A stretch of DNA of 50,148 bases from contig NZ_LPWA01000126.1 in NCBI RefSeq assembly GCF_001510895.1, positions 1 to 50,148 on the forward strand, written 5' to 3'. Below are positions 25,350 through 34,335 of the stretch, in pieces (the first letter of the stretch is position 1; every line of letters starts with the position of its first letter). A program made the position numbers and the translations under genes. The notes under the pieces were generated by a model. The model was not told the origin of the DNA. It made no database searches and saw nothing but the letters and a program-made list of their open reading frames with translations. This stretch comes from Mesorhizobium loti (GTDB taxonomy: Bacteria; Pseudomonadota; Alphaproteobacteria; Rhizobiales; Rhizobiaceae).

Positions 25350-25973
25350 ATGGCGCATCTTTCCCCGGTCGATTACGCGACGGCTTCCGCTGAAATCCGT
25401 GCCGAGCACGACAGGGAGCTCGCCTTGCGTGGCCGCATGACCAACATGAAGCGCATCCTGCTTCATTCGCCGGCCGCCCATCGCATCTACGCCGAATGGT
25501 TCACGCTGCGCGATCTGCTCCGGCCCACCCTCGACGACCGCGCCATCTGGCTGCTCTCGAAGGCGATCTCCGAGACTTTGCGCGCCGAAATACCGGTCAC
25601 CTTCTTCCGCCGCGCGCTGATCGACAGCGGCCTCGATCCCGAGGCGATCGAACCCACTTCCGACGAGGCGCTGCTGATATCCCTCGGCCAGGCCGTCGCG
25701 GCCGACGCCAATGCTGTCCCGGACGAGCTTTGGGTTGCGCTCAAGGCGCGCTACGACGAGACGCTGCTGGTCAACCTCGTCGCCTTCGCCGGCATCATGG
25801 TGGCGACCTGCGTGTTCACCAATGCGGTGAAGGTGGACCTCGATCCGGAGCTGGAGGGGTATCGGCGTAAGGCTGGCGGAGGCGACGGAGAGCCGATCTC
25901 CGCCCTTGCGGGGAGATGTCCGGCAGGACAGAGGGGGGGTGCTGTCCCGCCGACCTCTCCGCGAAAAAAATAA
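25350..25973 (+). CDS. Carboxymuconolactone decarboxylase-like (AhpD-fold) protein with repeat-encoded tail
   Basis: A 207-residue helical protein. LVNLVAFAGIMVATCVFTNAVKVDLDPELEGY resembles the C-terminal helix of CMD/AhpD-like proteins, but the CxxC redox motif of active AhpD is absent, so a peroxidase-adaptor role is doubtful. The natural body ends at about residue 175. The last 30 residues (from GEPISALAGRCPAG) are translated from the palindromic repeat that begins at 25888, because no stop occurs before it. Start at 25350 has GAGGG upstream. Likely co-transcribed with OsmC. Confidence 0.7.
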   Translation: MAHLSPVDYATASAEIRAEHDRELALRGRMTNMKRILLHSPAAHRIYAEWFTLRDLLRPTLDDRAIWLLSKAISETLRAEIPVTFFRRALIDSGLDPEAIEPTSDEALLISLGQAVAADANAVPDELWVALKARYDETLLVNLVAFAGIMVATCVFTNAVKVDLDPELEGYRRKAGGGDGEPISALAGRCPAGQRGGAVPPTSPRKK

Positions 25974-26090
25974 CGAACGCCCCGGAAACTGCTCCGCTTG
26001 GGCACGACAAGCCGGAGAGGTTCGCGTTCCTTCGCACCCCCCTCTGTCCTGCCGGCCATCTCCCCCGCGAAGGGGGGAGATTAGCGCTCC
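25888..26090. repeat. Mesorhizobium-type palindromic repeat, copy 4 (overlaps a coding end)
   Basis: Inverted arms: left from 25888 (GCCGATCTCCGCCCTTGCGGGG...GACAGAGGGGGG), right ending 26090 (CCCCCCTCTGTCCTGCCGGCC...GGGGGGAGATTAGCG). The left arm supplies the C-terminal codons of the upstream CMD-like gene. Confidence 0.8.
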
Positions 26091-26171
26091 AGCGCCCCGC
26101 CCCCTTGTCTTGAATCGGGTGGCCGTCATGCCTCCTTCGCCCCACTTTGATGGCAAGCAAGGAGCACACCC

Positions 26172-26915
26172 ATGACCATCCATTCCCTCAACACCAAAAG
26201 CGCCAGCAGCTCCGCCGAATCCCGCGTCGCAGCGCAGGACTGGCGCGCCCTTGTCTTCGAGCTCAACGCCCAAGGCTGCGCCGTCATGCCCGGCCTACTG
26301 TCGGGGGAGGAATGTGCCGAAATCGCCGCGCTTTATCCGGATGAGGAACATTTCCGTAGCCATGTGGTGATGGCCCGCCATGGCTTCGGCAAGGGCGAGT
26401 ACCGCTATTTCCGCTATCCGCTGCCCGATCTGATCGAGGGCCTGCGCACCGCGATCTATCCGCGCCTTGCCAGCGTCGCCAACGACTGGAACGAGAAGAT
26501 GGGTGTGGCACAGCGCTATCCCGCCGATCACGCCGCCTTCCTAAAACGCTGCCACGACGAAGGCCAGACCAAGCCAACGCCGCTCTTGTTGCAATACGCT
26601 GCCGGCGACTTCAACTGCCTGCATCAGGACCTTTACGGCGCGCTCGCCTTCCCGCTGCAGGTGGCGATCCTGTTGTCCGAGCCCGGCGAGGATTTCACCG
26701 GCGGCGAATTCGTGCTCACCGAACAGCGCCCGCGCATGCAGAGCCGCGCCGAGGTGGTGCCGCTGAAGCGCGGCGACGCGGTGATTTTTGCTGTCCACAA
26801 CCGGTCAGTGGAAGGTTCGCGTGGCTATTATCGCGTTAACCTGCGCCATGGGGTGAGCCGTTTGCGTTCGGGGCGGCGGCATACAGTGGGGATCATCTTC
26901 CACGACGCTAAGTAA
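26172..26915 (+). CDS. 2-oxoglutarate/Fe(II)-dependent oxygenase
   Basis: A 247-residue oxygenase. The facial-triad HxD is His151-Asp153 (NCLHQDLYGALAFPLQ); the distal His is His209 (FAVHNRSV) or His226 (NLRHGVSRLRSG), with nearby arginines for 2-oxoglutarate. FTGGEFVLTEQRPRMQSR and VGIIFHDAK match the PF09859-type prokaryotic oxygenases, which resemble the prolyl hydroxylase/AlkB fold but have no settled substrate. The ATG at 26172 follows AAGGAG. It is flanked by palindromic repeats on both sides and is monocistronic. Confidence 0.82.
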   Translation: MTIHSLNTKSASSSAESRVAAQDWRALVFELNAQGCAVMPGLLSGEECAEIAALYPDEEHFRSHVVMARHGFGKGEYRYFRYPLPDLIEGLRTAIYPRLASVANDWNEKMGVAQRYPADHAAFLKRCHDEGQTKPTPLLLQYAAGDFNCLHQDLYGALAFPLQVAILLSEPGEDFTGGEFVLTEQRPRMQSRAEVVPLKRGDAVIFAVHNRSVEGSRGYYRVNLRHGVSRLRSGRRHTVGIIFHDAK

Positions 26916-26920
26916 GGCGC

Positions 26921-27082
26921 GGCTGATCTCCCCCCTTGAGGGGAGATGTCGCCGAAGGCGACAGAGGGGGTCGCCTCGCGTGGAGCGCCAGCGCCTTCCG
27001 CGACGACAGAGGGTGCCGGCGCTCTATGTTAGACGACCCCCTCTGGCCTGCCGGCCATCTCCCCTCAAGGGGGGAGATCGGC
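26921..27082. repeat. Mesorhizobium-type palindromic repeat, copy 5
   Basis: Arms GCTGATCTCCCCCCTTGAGG...CGACAGAGGGGGTCG (from 26921) and CGACCCCCTCTGGCC...GGGGGGAGATCGGC (to 27082), with the recurring inner core GTGGAGCGCCAGCGC. The left arm carries the variant GTCGCCGAAGGCGAC hairpin. Confidence 0.8.
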
Positions 27083-27174
27083 GCTGCGGCGTTTGCGCTC
27101 TTCCCTTCGCACCCTCGTTCGCGTATGCCGCCGGGCAAATCCCGCCATCTCAGCGCAGTACCCCGGACCGCCCC

Positions 27175-28797
27175 ATGATCCGTCTCGAAAGCATCGGCAA
27201 GCAGAACGGCCGTCAAATCGTCTTCATCGAAGCCTCGGCCGCCTTGCAGAAGGGCGAGAAGATCGGGCTCGTCGGCCCGAACGGCGCCGGCAAGACGACG
27301 CTGTTTCGCATGATCATCGGGCAGGAGCAGCCCGACGAGGGCCAAGTCTCGGTCGATCGCGGCGTCACCATCGGTTATTTCAGCCAGGATGTCGGCGACA
27401 TGGGCGGTATGAGTGCCGTCGCCGAGGTGATGGAGGGCGCCGGCCCGGTGAGCGCGGTGGCCGCCGAGATGCGCGAGCTCGAGCACGCCATGGGCGACCC
27501 CGACCGCGCCGACGAGATGGATCAAATCATCGAGCGCTACGGCGAATTGCAGCATCGCTTCGAGGAGCTTGACGGCTATGCGCTGGACGGCCGCGCCCGC
27601 GAGGTGCTGGACGGCCTTGGCTTCTCCCAGGAGATGATGGACGGCGACGTGGCGAAGCTTTCCGGCGGCTGGAAGATGCGCGTCGCGCTTGCCCGCATCC
27701 TCTTGATGCGGCCGGACGTCATGCTGCTCGACGAACCGAGCAACCATCTCGACCTCGAAAGCCTGATCTGGCTCGAAAAATTCCTGAAAGATTACGATGG
27801 CGCGCTGCTGATGACCTCGCACGACCGCGAGTTCATGAACCGCATCGTCTCCAAGGTGATCGAGATCGACGCCGGCGCGCTCACCTCCTATTCCGGCAAT
27901 TACGAATTCTACCAGGAACAGCGGGCGCTGGCCGACAAGCAGCTACAGGCGCAGTTCGAGCGCCAGCAGGCGATGCTGGCCAAGGAGATCGCCTTCATCG
28001 AGCGCTTCAAGGCGCGCGCCTCGCATGCGGCCCAGGTGCAAAGCCGGGTGAAGAAGCTCGACAAGATCGACCGCGTCGAGCCGCCGAAGCGGCGCCAGAC
28101 GGTCGCCTTCGAGTTCCAGCCGGCGCCGCGCTGCGGCGAGGACGTGGCGACATTGAAGGGGATCCACAAGTCCTATGGCAGCCGCTCGATCTATGCCGGC
28201 CTCGATTTCCAGATCCGCCGCCGCGAGCGCTGGTGCGTGATGGGCGTCAACGGCGCCGGCAAGTCGACGCTGCTCAAATTGGTGGCGGGCGCCTCCGAGC
28301 CCGACCAAGGCACCGTCGCGCGCGGGCCGAGCGTCAAGATGGGCTATTTCGCCCAGCACGCCATGGAGTTGCTCGACGGCGAGCGCACCGTCTTCCAGAC
28401 GCTGGGGGACAACTTTCCGCAGGCCGGCCAGGCGCCGCTGAGAGCCCTTGCCGGTTGCTTCGGCTTCTCCGGCGACGAGATCGAGAAGAAATGCCGCGTG
28501 CTGTCAGGCGGCGAGAAGGCGCGTCTGGTGATGGCGCTGATGCTGTTCGATCCGCCCAATCTTCTTGTGCTCGACGAGCCGACCAACCATCTCGACATGG
28601 CGACCAAGCAGATGCTGATCGAGGCGCTCGCGCAATACGAAGGCACGATGCTCTTCGTCTCGCACGACCGCCATTTCCTGGCCGCGCTGTCGAACCGCGT
28701 GCTGGAGCTCACGCCCGACGGCATCCACACCTATGGCGGCGGGTATACGGAATATGTGGCGAGGACGGGCCAGGAGGCACCGGGGCTGAGGGGGTAG
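27175..28797 (+). CDS. ABC-F family ATPase (EttA/Uup-like translation factor)
   Basis: A 540-residue protein with two ABC cassettes and no membrane domain. Cassette 1: Walker A GPNGAGKTT, signature LSGGWKMRVAL, Walker B VMLLDEPSNHLDLES. Cassette 2: GVNGAGKST, LSGGEKARLVM, LLVLDEPTNHLD. A charged helical linker (KQLQAQFERQQAMLAKEIAF, ARASHAAQVQSRVKKL) lies between, as in ABC-F proteins that bind the ribosomal E site. The start at 27175 (MIRLESIGK) is right after the repeat block. An upstream in-frame extension is translated repeat and not native. Confidence 0.9.
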   Translation: MIRLESIGKQNGRQIVFIEASAALQKGEKIGLVGPNGAGKTTLFRMIIGQEQPDEGQVSVDRGVTIGYFSQDVGDMGGMSAVAEVMEGAGPVSAVAAEMRELEHAMGDPDRADEMDQIIERYGELQHRFEELDGYALDGRAREVLDGLGFSQEMMDGDVAKLSGGWKMRVALARILLMRPDVMLLDEPSNHLDLESLIWLEKFLKDYDGALLMTSHDREFMNRIVSKVIEIDAGALTSYSGNYEFYQEQRALADKQLQAQFERQQAMLAKEIAFIERFKARASHAAQVQSRVKKLDKIDRVEPPKRRQTVAFEFQPAPRCGEDVATLKGIHKSYGSRSIYAGLDFQIRRRERWCVMGVNGAGKSTLLKLVAGASEPDQGTVARGPSVKMGYFAQHAMELLDGERTVFQTLGDNFPQAGQAPLRALAGCFGFSGDEIEKKCRVLSGGEKARLVMALMLFDPPNLLVLDEPTNHLDMATKQMLIEALAQYEGTMLFVSHDRHFLAALSNRVLELTPDGIHTYGGGYTEYVARTGQEAPGLRG

Positions 28798-28856
28798 GGC
28801 GCTGGTGGTTTGGCCCTTGTCTAAGGAACGTTGCCGAACTCCGCTCAGCCTTTGGA

Positions 28857-29177
28857 TTATCCTGCTGTCGAGGCTAATACGTTTTGAAATAAATGAAAAA
28901 TATGAGGAAGTACGGCTAAAATAAATATAACTATTAATGCAATGATTTTTACGCGAGAAATATTTACTGATCGATTTGTTTGTCCAGGAAGCGCGTTTCC
29001 GGTGGAGGATTTGTTGTAAACGGCAATCGTTCCAAACATTCCTATCGCAATGAGGAAGCCTGTGAGATGCGCATACGGTCCGAACCAAGCAGGGAAGAAC
29101 GGCTTGCCCACCATAAGGGGGAAAAACAAAGCTGCACCAACAAGCACGGCTGAATTGCGAAAGTCGAAGCGTCTCAT
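28857..29177 (-). CDS. AT-rich small membrane protein, unknown
   Basis: A 106-residue protein with three hydrophobic segments (about 10-25, 33-53, 76-95), rich in Ile, Phe, Asn and Lys. I recognise no family. The DNA here is clearly lower in G+C than the rest of the window (runs such as AAATAAATGAAAAATATG and AAAATAAATATAAC), which indicates recent acquisition. It is followed on the other side by a degraded insertion-sequence fragment. It sits between the ABC-F gene and htpG, facing the former. Confidence 0.6.
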   Translation of the reverse strand: MRRFDFRNSAVLVGAALFFPLMVGKPFFPAWFGPYAHLTGFLIAIGMFGTIAVYNKSSTGNALPGQTNRSVNISRVKIIALIVIFILAVLPHIFHLFQNVLASTAG

Positions 29178-29255
29178 CTGCTAAATCTCTCTCTCAGTCT
29201 TCCGCAGAAGATTTGAGTTGATAACATCTGTCAATCAGCAGGCGCAAATATAGTA

Positions 29256-29440
29256 AAATCAGAGCGAGTTGTAGAGGCGCTGATCAAGACCTTGTTGGGT
29301 GGGTCCACGTCCGTCGAAGTCGCCACAAGCGTTCGGCGACACGGACTGAACCGGCGCCGCCTGGTTTGCCGCCGGCATAGACGGGATCTGATAGCCGGCA
29401 ACGAAGGTGGCCTGTGTAGAAGTTGTCACCCCTACCGCGA
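29256..29440 (+). pseudogene. Possible IS66-type tnpA (OrfA) remnant
   Basis: A plus-strand stretch reads VVEALIKTLLGGSTSVEVA followed by RRHGLNRRRLVCRRH and RDLIAGNEGG, and then, after a frame change, CVEVVTPTAKAGRSA. This order resembles the helix-turn-helix and C-terminal part of IS66-family OrfA (VARRHGLN...WRRQ...). It is short, frameshifted and lacks flanking repeats, so it is at best a decayed fragment. It adjoins the AT-rich gene. Confidence 0.38.
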
Positions 29441-29460
29441 AAGCGGGTCGCTCGGCCCTA

Positions 29461-31349
29461 TCACCCCTTCGCCAACCCGCGCCCGATCAGCCGCGCAAGC
29501 CGCGCCGAGAACGCCTTTGCGTCGGCCGGCTTGTCGCCGTCGAGCACTCGCGCCTCATCGTAGAGGAGATGCGCGGCGTCCTCCTTGAGGCGCGCTCGTC
29601 GTCGCCGAGCTGCGCCAGCGCCGCGACGCGTTCGTGGCGCGGGTTGATCTCGAGGATCGGCTTCGCCGCCTTGTCGAGGCGGCCGGCGGCGTTGAGCAGG
29701 CGCTCGAACTGGCGGTCGGGGCCGTGCTCGGGCGCGACAAGGCAGACCGCGCTTTCGGTCAACCGGTCGGAGGCCTTCACGTCCGAGACCTCGTCTCCGA
29801 GCGCCGTCTTCATGAAGGCCAGGAAGCCGTCGATCTCGGGCGTCGTCGCCATTTCCGGCTTGGCTGCGGTGTCGAGGAGGGGGATGTCGGAGAGGTCGGC
29901 CGCGCCCTGGGTCACCGACTTGAACGGCTTGCCATCGAATTCCGGCGCCATCGTCGTCCAGAAGCTGTCGACCGGGTCGGTCAAGAGCAGCACTTCGATG
30001 CCGCGCGCCCTAAAACCTTCGAGCTGCGGCGAGGCTTCGAGTCGGGCGCGGTCGTCGCCGGCCATGAAGACAATCGCCTTCTGCCCTTCCTTCATCGCGG
30101 CGACATAGTCGGCGAGGCTGCGCAAACCTTCGCCGGACGCGGTCGAACGGAAGCGCGCGAGCTTCAGGAGCTGCTCGCGCCGTTCATAGTCCTCGTAGAG
30201 GCCCTCCTTGAGCACGACGCCGAAATTCTCCCAGATCTTGGCGTAGGCCTCCGCATCGTTATCGGCTGTTTTGGCGAGGTCGCCGAGAACGCGGTTGGTG
30301 ACGCCCTTGCGGATCGCGGCGAGCAGCGGGCTCTCCTGGATCATCTCGCGCGACACGTTGAGCGGCAGGTCGGCGGAATCGACCAGGCCGCGCACGAAGC
30401 GCAGGTAGCGCGGCAGGACATCGGCGTCGTCGGTGATGAAGACGCGCCGCACATAGAGTTTCATGCGGCCCTTGCGGTCCTGGTCGAAGAGGTCGAACGG
30501 GCGCGATCCGGGCACGAAGGCGAGCACGCTGTATTCCTGCCGGCCCTCGGCGCGGAAGTGGATGGTGGCAGCCGGCTCGTCATACTGGCCGGCGACGCTG
30601 CGGTAGAAGTCGGTGTATTCTTCCGGTTTGATCTCGTTCTTCTGCCGCACCCACAGCGCCGTACCGTCGGCGATGTCGCGCGGCTCGGCGCCTGGCTTCT
30701 CGACGAGAGCGATCGGCACCGGCACATGGCCCGACTGCGACTTCGCCAGCCCTTCGAGCCGGTAAGGCGTGGTGTAGGAGGTCGCGTCCTCCATCAGATG
30801 CAGCACGACGCGCGTGCCGCGCTTCGGCGCGGCGGCAAGCGGCACCGGCGCGATCTCGTAGGTGCCCTTGCCGTCGGACGACCAGCGCCAGGCTCCCTCG
30901 CTGCCAGCCTGGCGGCTGATCACGTCGACATGATCGGCCACCATGAAGGCGGAATAGAAGCCGACGCCGAACTGGCCGATGAGTGCCGAATCTTCCGTCG
31001 CCTTGCCGGCCTCGACGCGCTCGATGAAGGCGCGTGTGCCGGAGCGGGCGATCGTGCCCAGCGCCTCGGCCATTTCGTCGCGGCTCATGCCGATGCCATT
31101 GTCCTCGACGGAGAGCTGCTTGTTGTCCGGATCGGCCGAAATGGTGATGCGCGGCTTGGCGTCGTCGCCCAGCAATTCGGGACGGGTGATCGCTTCGAAG
31201 CGCAGCTTCTCGCAGGCGTCCGCCGCGTTGGAGATCAGCTCGCGCAGGAAGATGTCCCGGTCCGAATAGACCGAATGCACCATCATGTGCAGCAGCCGCG
31301 AGACGTCGGCCTCGAATGTCCTGGTTTCGGTGGTCTTCGTGTCCGTCAT
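29461..31349 (-). CDS. htpG: Molecular chaperone HtpG (Hsp90) (one frameshift near the C-terminus)
   Basis: About 629 residues, the usual HtpG length. The GHKL ATPase domain has ELISNAADACEKLRFEA, the VEDNGIGMSRDEM motif, SALIGQFGVGFYSAFMVAD and KRGTRVVLHL. The middle domain has YVRRVFITDD, LPRYLRFVRGLVDSADLPLNVSRE and QESPLL. The frame is lost near 29590. One added C restores ALKEDAAHLLYDEARVLDGD and a stop at 29461, the expected dimerisation-domain end. The start at 31349 (MTDTKTTETRTFEADVSRLLHMMV) is the canonical N-terminus. Confidence 0.93.
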
Positions 31350-31463
31350 CTGAACTTTCCCATGTCTCCGCTGCCCGCCGCGCCAAGCGCGTTCAGGCTT
31401 CCATATTTCGACCATTTTCCATTGTACCGGCGGCGCCCGGTCGGGGCCGCCCTCAGTACGACC

Positions 31464-31492
31464 ATATCGTGATGAGACGCGAAGGCAACAAG
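31464..31492 (-). promoter_or_regulatory. Candidate htpG promoter
   Basis: On the minus strand CTTGTT (31487-31492) and CGATAT (31464-31469) are separated by 17 bp, about 115 bp before the htpG start. CTTG at the -35 is shared by rhizobial RpoH and housekeeping promoters, so heat control is possible but not shown. Confidence 0.3.
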
Positions 31493-31669
31493 AGGTGTGC
31501 GGATCGATCGTGGGTGAAGCGACCAGCGCTCGCGAGGTCAAAAAGGCACTTGCCGCGCTTGGCAGAGGTGACGCTGACGGAACGTCGCGCAAGCCTCTGG
31601 AAACCCGCGATAACCTTAATTTCTTCCTTCTTTTGGAGAGGCTTCCCGTACGGAACGCAAAGGGATAAA

Positions 31670-31684
31670 TTAGTAATTCGTTAA
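31670..31684 (+). promoter_or_regulatory. CtrA-like box before the coiled-coil gene
   Basis: TTAG-N7-TTAA, one mismatch from the full TTAA-N7-TTAA CtrA site, lies 37 bp before the start codon at 31722 in an AT-rich stretch. Confidence 0.4.
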
Positions 31685-31721
31685 GTAATACGGCGGGACT
31701 GAGCGTAAGAGGTGTGCCGTT

Positions 31722-33140
31722 ATGAATTTCAAATCCCTGATCAAGCGGGCCGAAGACGTAGACAAGGAATTTCAGGAGCTCCAGTCGGATCTGGCGGAGG
31801 CGTTCGAGGAATGTCTTGCCGCTGACGAACAGACGTCCCCGGAGGACGATGCGCCCGCCGAGGTGGTGGCAAGCGACGAGGACCCGCCCGACGAGGCCCC
31901 GTCCGACACTCCCGCTTCGCGGCTGACGCCGCATACCCAGACACGGCTGGCCGCCCTGGAAGCCATCACGGGGCTCTTTCGTGACGGACAAGGCCATCTC
32001 GAAGAGATCGAGACGAGGCTGGCCGAGATCGCCACCGCGCATCAGATGACGCGCGAGGTGTTGAATGTCCTGCATCGCGACACCCTTCGCGCCAATGAAC
32101 TGGAACTCGCGAACGCCGCCCTAAACGCCGAACACAAGAGCCTGTCGGAGCAGCTGCTCGACGCCGCCAGGAAGCAGCGCGAACGCGACGGCGCGGCAGA
32201 GGCCTGGCAACAGCGCGAGGCGAGCCTTGTCCAGGACCGGGAGTCGCTGCGCGAGGCGCTTGCGGCGGTGCGGCTCGAGATGGTCGAGATGGGCAATGAG
32301 AGCGCCAGGCGCGAGGCGGAGTTCGGCGAGATCGTCAAGACGCTGACGGCCAAGACCGTCGAAGCCGACAGGCGCGCCGCCGAGAACAAGCTGCTGCGCG
32401 AAAAGCAGGTCGGCCTTTCGGTCGACCTGGAGCAGGCGCAAAAGCGCGAGGCGGAAGCCCGGCACAAGTTCGACGAGTTCGCGGCCACCCACGCCAACGA
32501 AACCGCGCGTATCGCCGAGCTGCTGGCCCAGCTCGGCAGCCACGAGAAGGAGGAGGCCCGGCTGCAGAAGTCGCTGGAGACGACGCAGGCCAAGCTTGCC
32601 GAAACAGCCGAGGCGGCCCGCATCGCCGAAAGCGACAGCGCGGCCGAGCTGGCGCGAAGCCAGGCGGAGCTGCGTGGCCTGCGTTCCGAGATCCAGGAGC
32701 TGCAATCGCGGCTGGAGCAGGCCTCGAACGACAAGAGCGAGGCCTCTGCCGAGATGACCAGGCTGAGGGCGCAGCTGAACGATGCCGTGACCGAACGGCA
32801 GATCGCGGAGGAAAGGCTTGCCGTTCTGAGGAACGAGAACGAAGTCGACAAGAAGAACCTGTCGGTGGTCAGCACCAATCTGTCGCAGCTTTCCCTGCAG
32901 CAGGCCTCCGAGCAGATCCAGCTCGACATCCAGAAGCAGGAATGCGAGGACCTGCGCGCCGAGATCGTCACGCTCAATGCCCGCATCCAGGAGCTGCTGC
33001 CTTACGAACGGCTGCACAGGGTGACGGATGCGAGGTCGCGCAAGGACGTCGCGCCCGTAACGAACGGGATCATAGCGGAGGCCGCGCGCCCGACCGCGCG
33101 GCGCAACAGCCGACGCAACATGCGCGCCAACGCAGGCTGA
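31722..33140 (+). CDS. Long coiled-coil protein, unknown
   Basis: A 472-residue protein with no recognised enzymatic domain. An acidic, Pro-rich segment (about 33-65) is followed by nearly continuous heptad-type coiled coil from about residue 90 to 430 (Glu, Ala, Leu, Gln, Arg rich), then a short basic tail (ARRNSRRNMRAN). There is no signal or membrane helix. Architecture of a short head, a long rod and a basic tail is similar to bacterial intermediate-filament-like proteins such as crescentin, but coiled coils give no specific homology. AAGAGG precedes the ATG. It stands alone, divergent from htpG. Confidence 0.8.
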   Translation: MNFKSLIKRAEDVDKEFQELQSDLAEAFEECLAADEQTSPEDDAPAEVVASDEDPPDEAPSDTPASRLTPHTQTRLAALEAITGLFRDGQGHLEEIETRLAEIATAHQMTREVLNVLHRDTLRANELELANAALNAEHKSLSEQLLDAARKQRERDGAAEAWQQREASLVQDRESLREALAAVRLEMVEMGNESARREAEFGEIVKTLTAKTVEADRRAAENKLLREKQVGLSVDLEQAQKREAEARHKFDEFAATHANETARIAELLAQLGSHEKEEARLQKSLETTQAKLAETAEAARIAESDSAAELARSQAELRGLRSEIQELQSRLEQASNDKSEASAEMTRLRAQLNDAVTERQIAEERLAVLRNENEVDKKNLSVVSTNLSQLSLQQASEQIQLDIQKQECEDLRAEIVTLNARIQELLPYERLHRVTDARSRKDVAPVTNGIIAEAARPTARRNSRRNMRANAG

Positions 33141-33197
33141 CGGTCGGGCAGTCCTGGCGCTATCGGCCTATCGGCGTTGCTGCATCCGGGAGAGGGC

Positions 33198-34091
33198 CTA
33201 CTTGCCGGCCATGTGGTCGGCAAGCTGCTGCGCCTGAGCAAGCAGTGCCGGGAAGGCCGGGTCGCCCGGCAGGCGTTCGCCCATGCAGGCGCGATAATCG
33301 GAGTCGCCTTTTTCCCAGGCGGCATTGGCGGAATCATAGGCCTGCTGGTCCTTGAGGTCCGAGCCCTGATAGGTCTCCTGGAATTTCTGGGCGGTCGCGT
33401 CCGCCGCGGTCCACAGCGCCTCGCAGGCCGCAATCTTCGGCACGGGCGGTGATGCGGGCGCCTCGGCGATCAGCACGCGGTCGCCCTTGACGACCGCGAC
33501 GACGACCTGCTGGTCGTAGATCGGCCCGACATCCTGCGTCCAGCCGCCGAGCCTGGCGATGGCGATATCGGCGCCATCTGGCTTCTGCAGCGAAAAGTCG
33601 AGCGTCTTGACGAAAGCGGCGTCGGCACCGATGGCCTGGGTGTAGAAGGCATCGAGCTTCAGCGCCTCATCGAGGCCGGTGGGCAGCCTGAGGCTTTCAT
33701 CGTCCCCGTCGGCCTTGGACTGCAGCCAGCGGTCGGTGAGCCCCCGCGTCGTCGCCACGATGCTCGGGCCTTCGTCGCTCTTGGCGTAACGCAGCCCGTC
33801 GAGCATGCCGAAGCCGATATCGGAGGCGCTGAGGCTTTCGAGATTGATGGTGCCGGTTGCCGGAAAATCCTTGACCGCCAAGGGACCGAGAATGGCGGAG
33901 AGGCGCTGCTGGAGATCGGCCAGCGCCTTGGTGTTGGTCGCATCGAGCGTCTCCACCTCAACGTTCGAGGCTTCCCGCGCCGCGATGTCGGCAATCGCCT
34001 TGTCGCGCGCGGCGATATAGTCGTCCTCCGGCGAGGCCGCGAAGGCCACGCTGCTCGCGAGCGCGAACAGAAGCGTCCAGACCAGGCGCAT
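33198..34091 (-). CDS. Secreted hypothetical protein
   Basis: A 297-residue product with a clear signal peptide (MRLVWTLLFALASSVAFAAS) and a soluble mature part with few cysteines (one in AACEALW and one in YRACMGERL, possibly a disulfide). I recognise no domain. The start at 34091 is chosen for the signal peptide; a longer frame begins at 34184 but lacks one. It converges on the coiled-coil gene and its upstream side abuts a palindromic repeat carrying an IS. Confidence 0.7.
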   Translation of the reverse strand: MRLVWTLLFALASSVAFAASPEDDYIAARDKAIADIAAREASNVEVETLDATNTKALADLQQRLSAILGPLAVKDFPATGTINLESLSASDIGFGMLDGLRYAKSDEGPSIVATTRGLTDRWLQSKADGDDESLRLPTGLDEALKLDAFYTQAIGADAAFVKTLDFSLQKPDGADIAIARLGGWTQDVGPIYDQQVVVAVVKGDRVLIAEAPASPPVPKIAACEALWTAADATAQKFQETYQGSDLKDQQAYDSANAAWEKGDSDYRACMGERLPGDPAFPALLAQAQQLADHMAGK

Positions 34092-34335
34092 GATGTAACC
34101 TCCCGCTTCGGTCTTATTCAGAAGACATCGTGCATTTGAAGACAAGATCAGGCCAAAAAAAGACGGGAGCGTACGGCGCCGCAAATCTCCCCCCTTGAGG
34201 GGAGATGGCCGCGAAGCGGCCAGAGGGGGTCGCCGCGCGTGGAGCGCCAGCGCATTTGCTCTACGAGGATCGACGTCGGCGTCCTGTGCGAGACGACCCC
34301 CTCTGTCGCCTTCGGCGACATCTCCCCCTCAAGGG

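Larger units (their letters stand above)
31350..31721. other. 372-bp divergent intergenic region, htpG / coiled-coil gene
   Basis: No protein gene is visible. The htpG-proximal half is GC-rich. The half nearer 31722 is AT-rich (31610-31690) and holds a CtrA-like box and the promoter of the coiled-coil gene. A candidate htpG promoter lies at 31464-31492. Confidence 0.5.

Noticed and set aside
29461..31349. htpG as a real pseudogene
   Set aside because: Only a single-base break near the end, same type as fifteen others in the window; the entire remaining sequence is conserved.
32042..32986. Ser-rich antisense frame opposite the coiled-coil gene
   Set aside because: Ser/Arg/Ala mirror composition produced by a Glu/Ala/Arg-rich coiled coil on the other strand.
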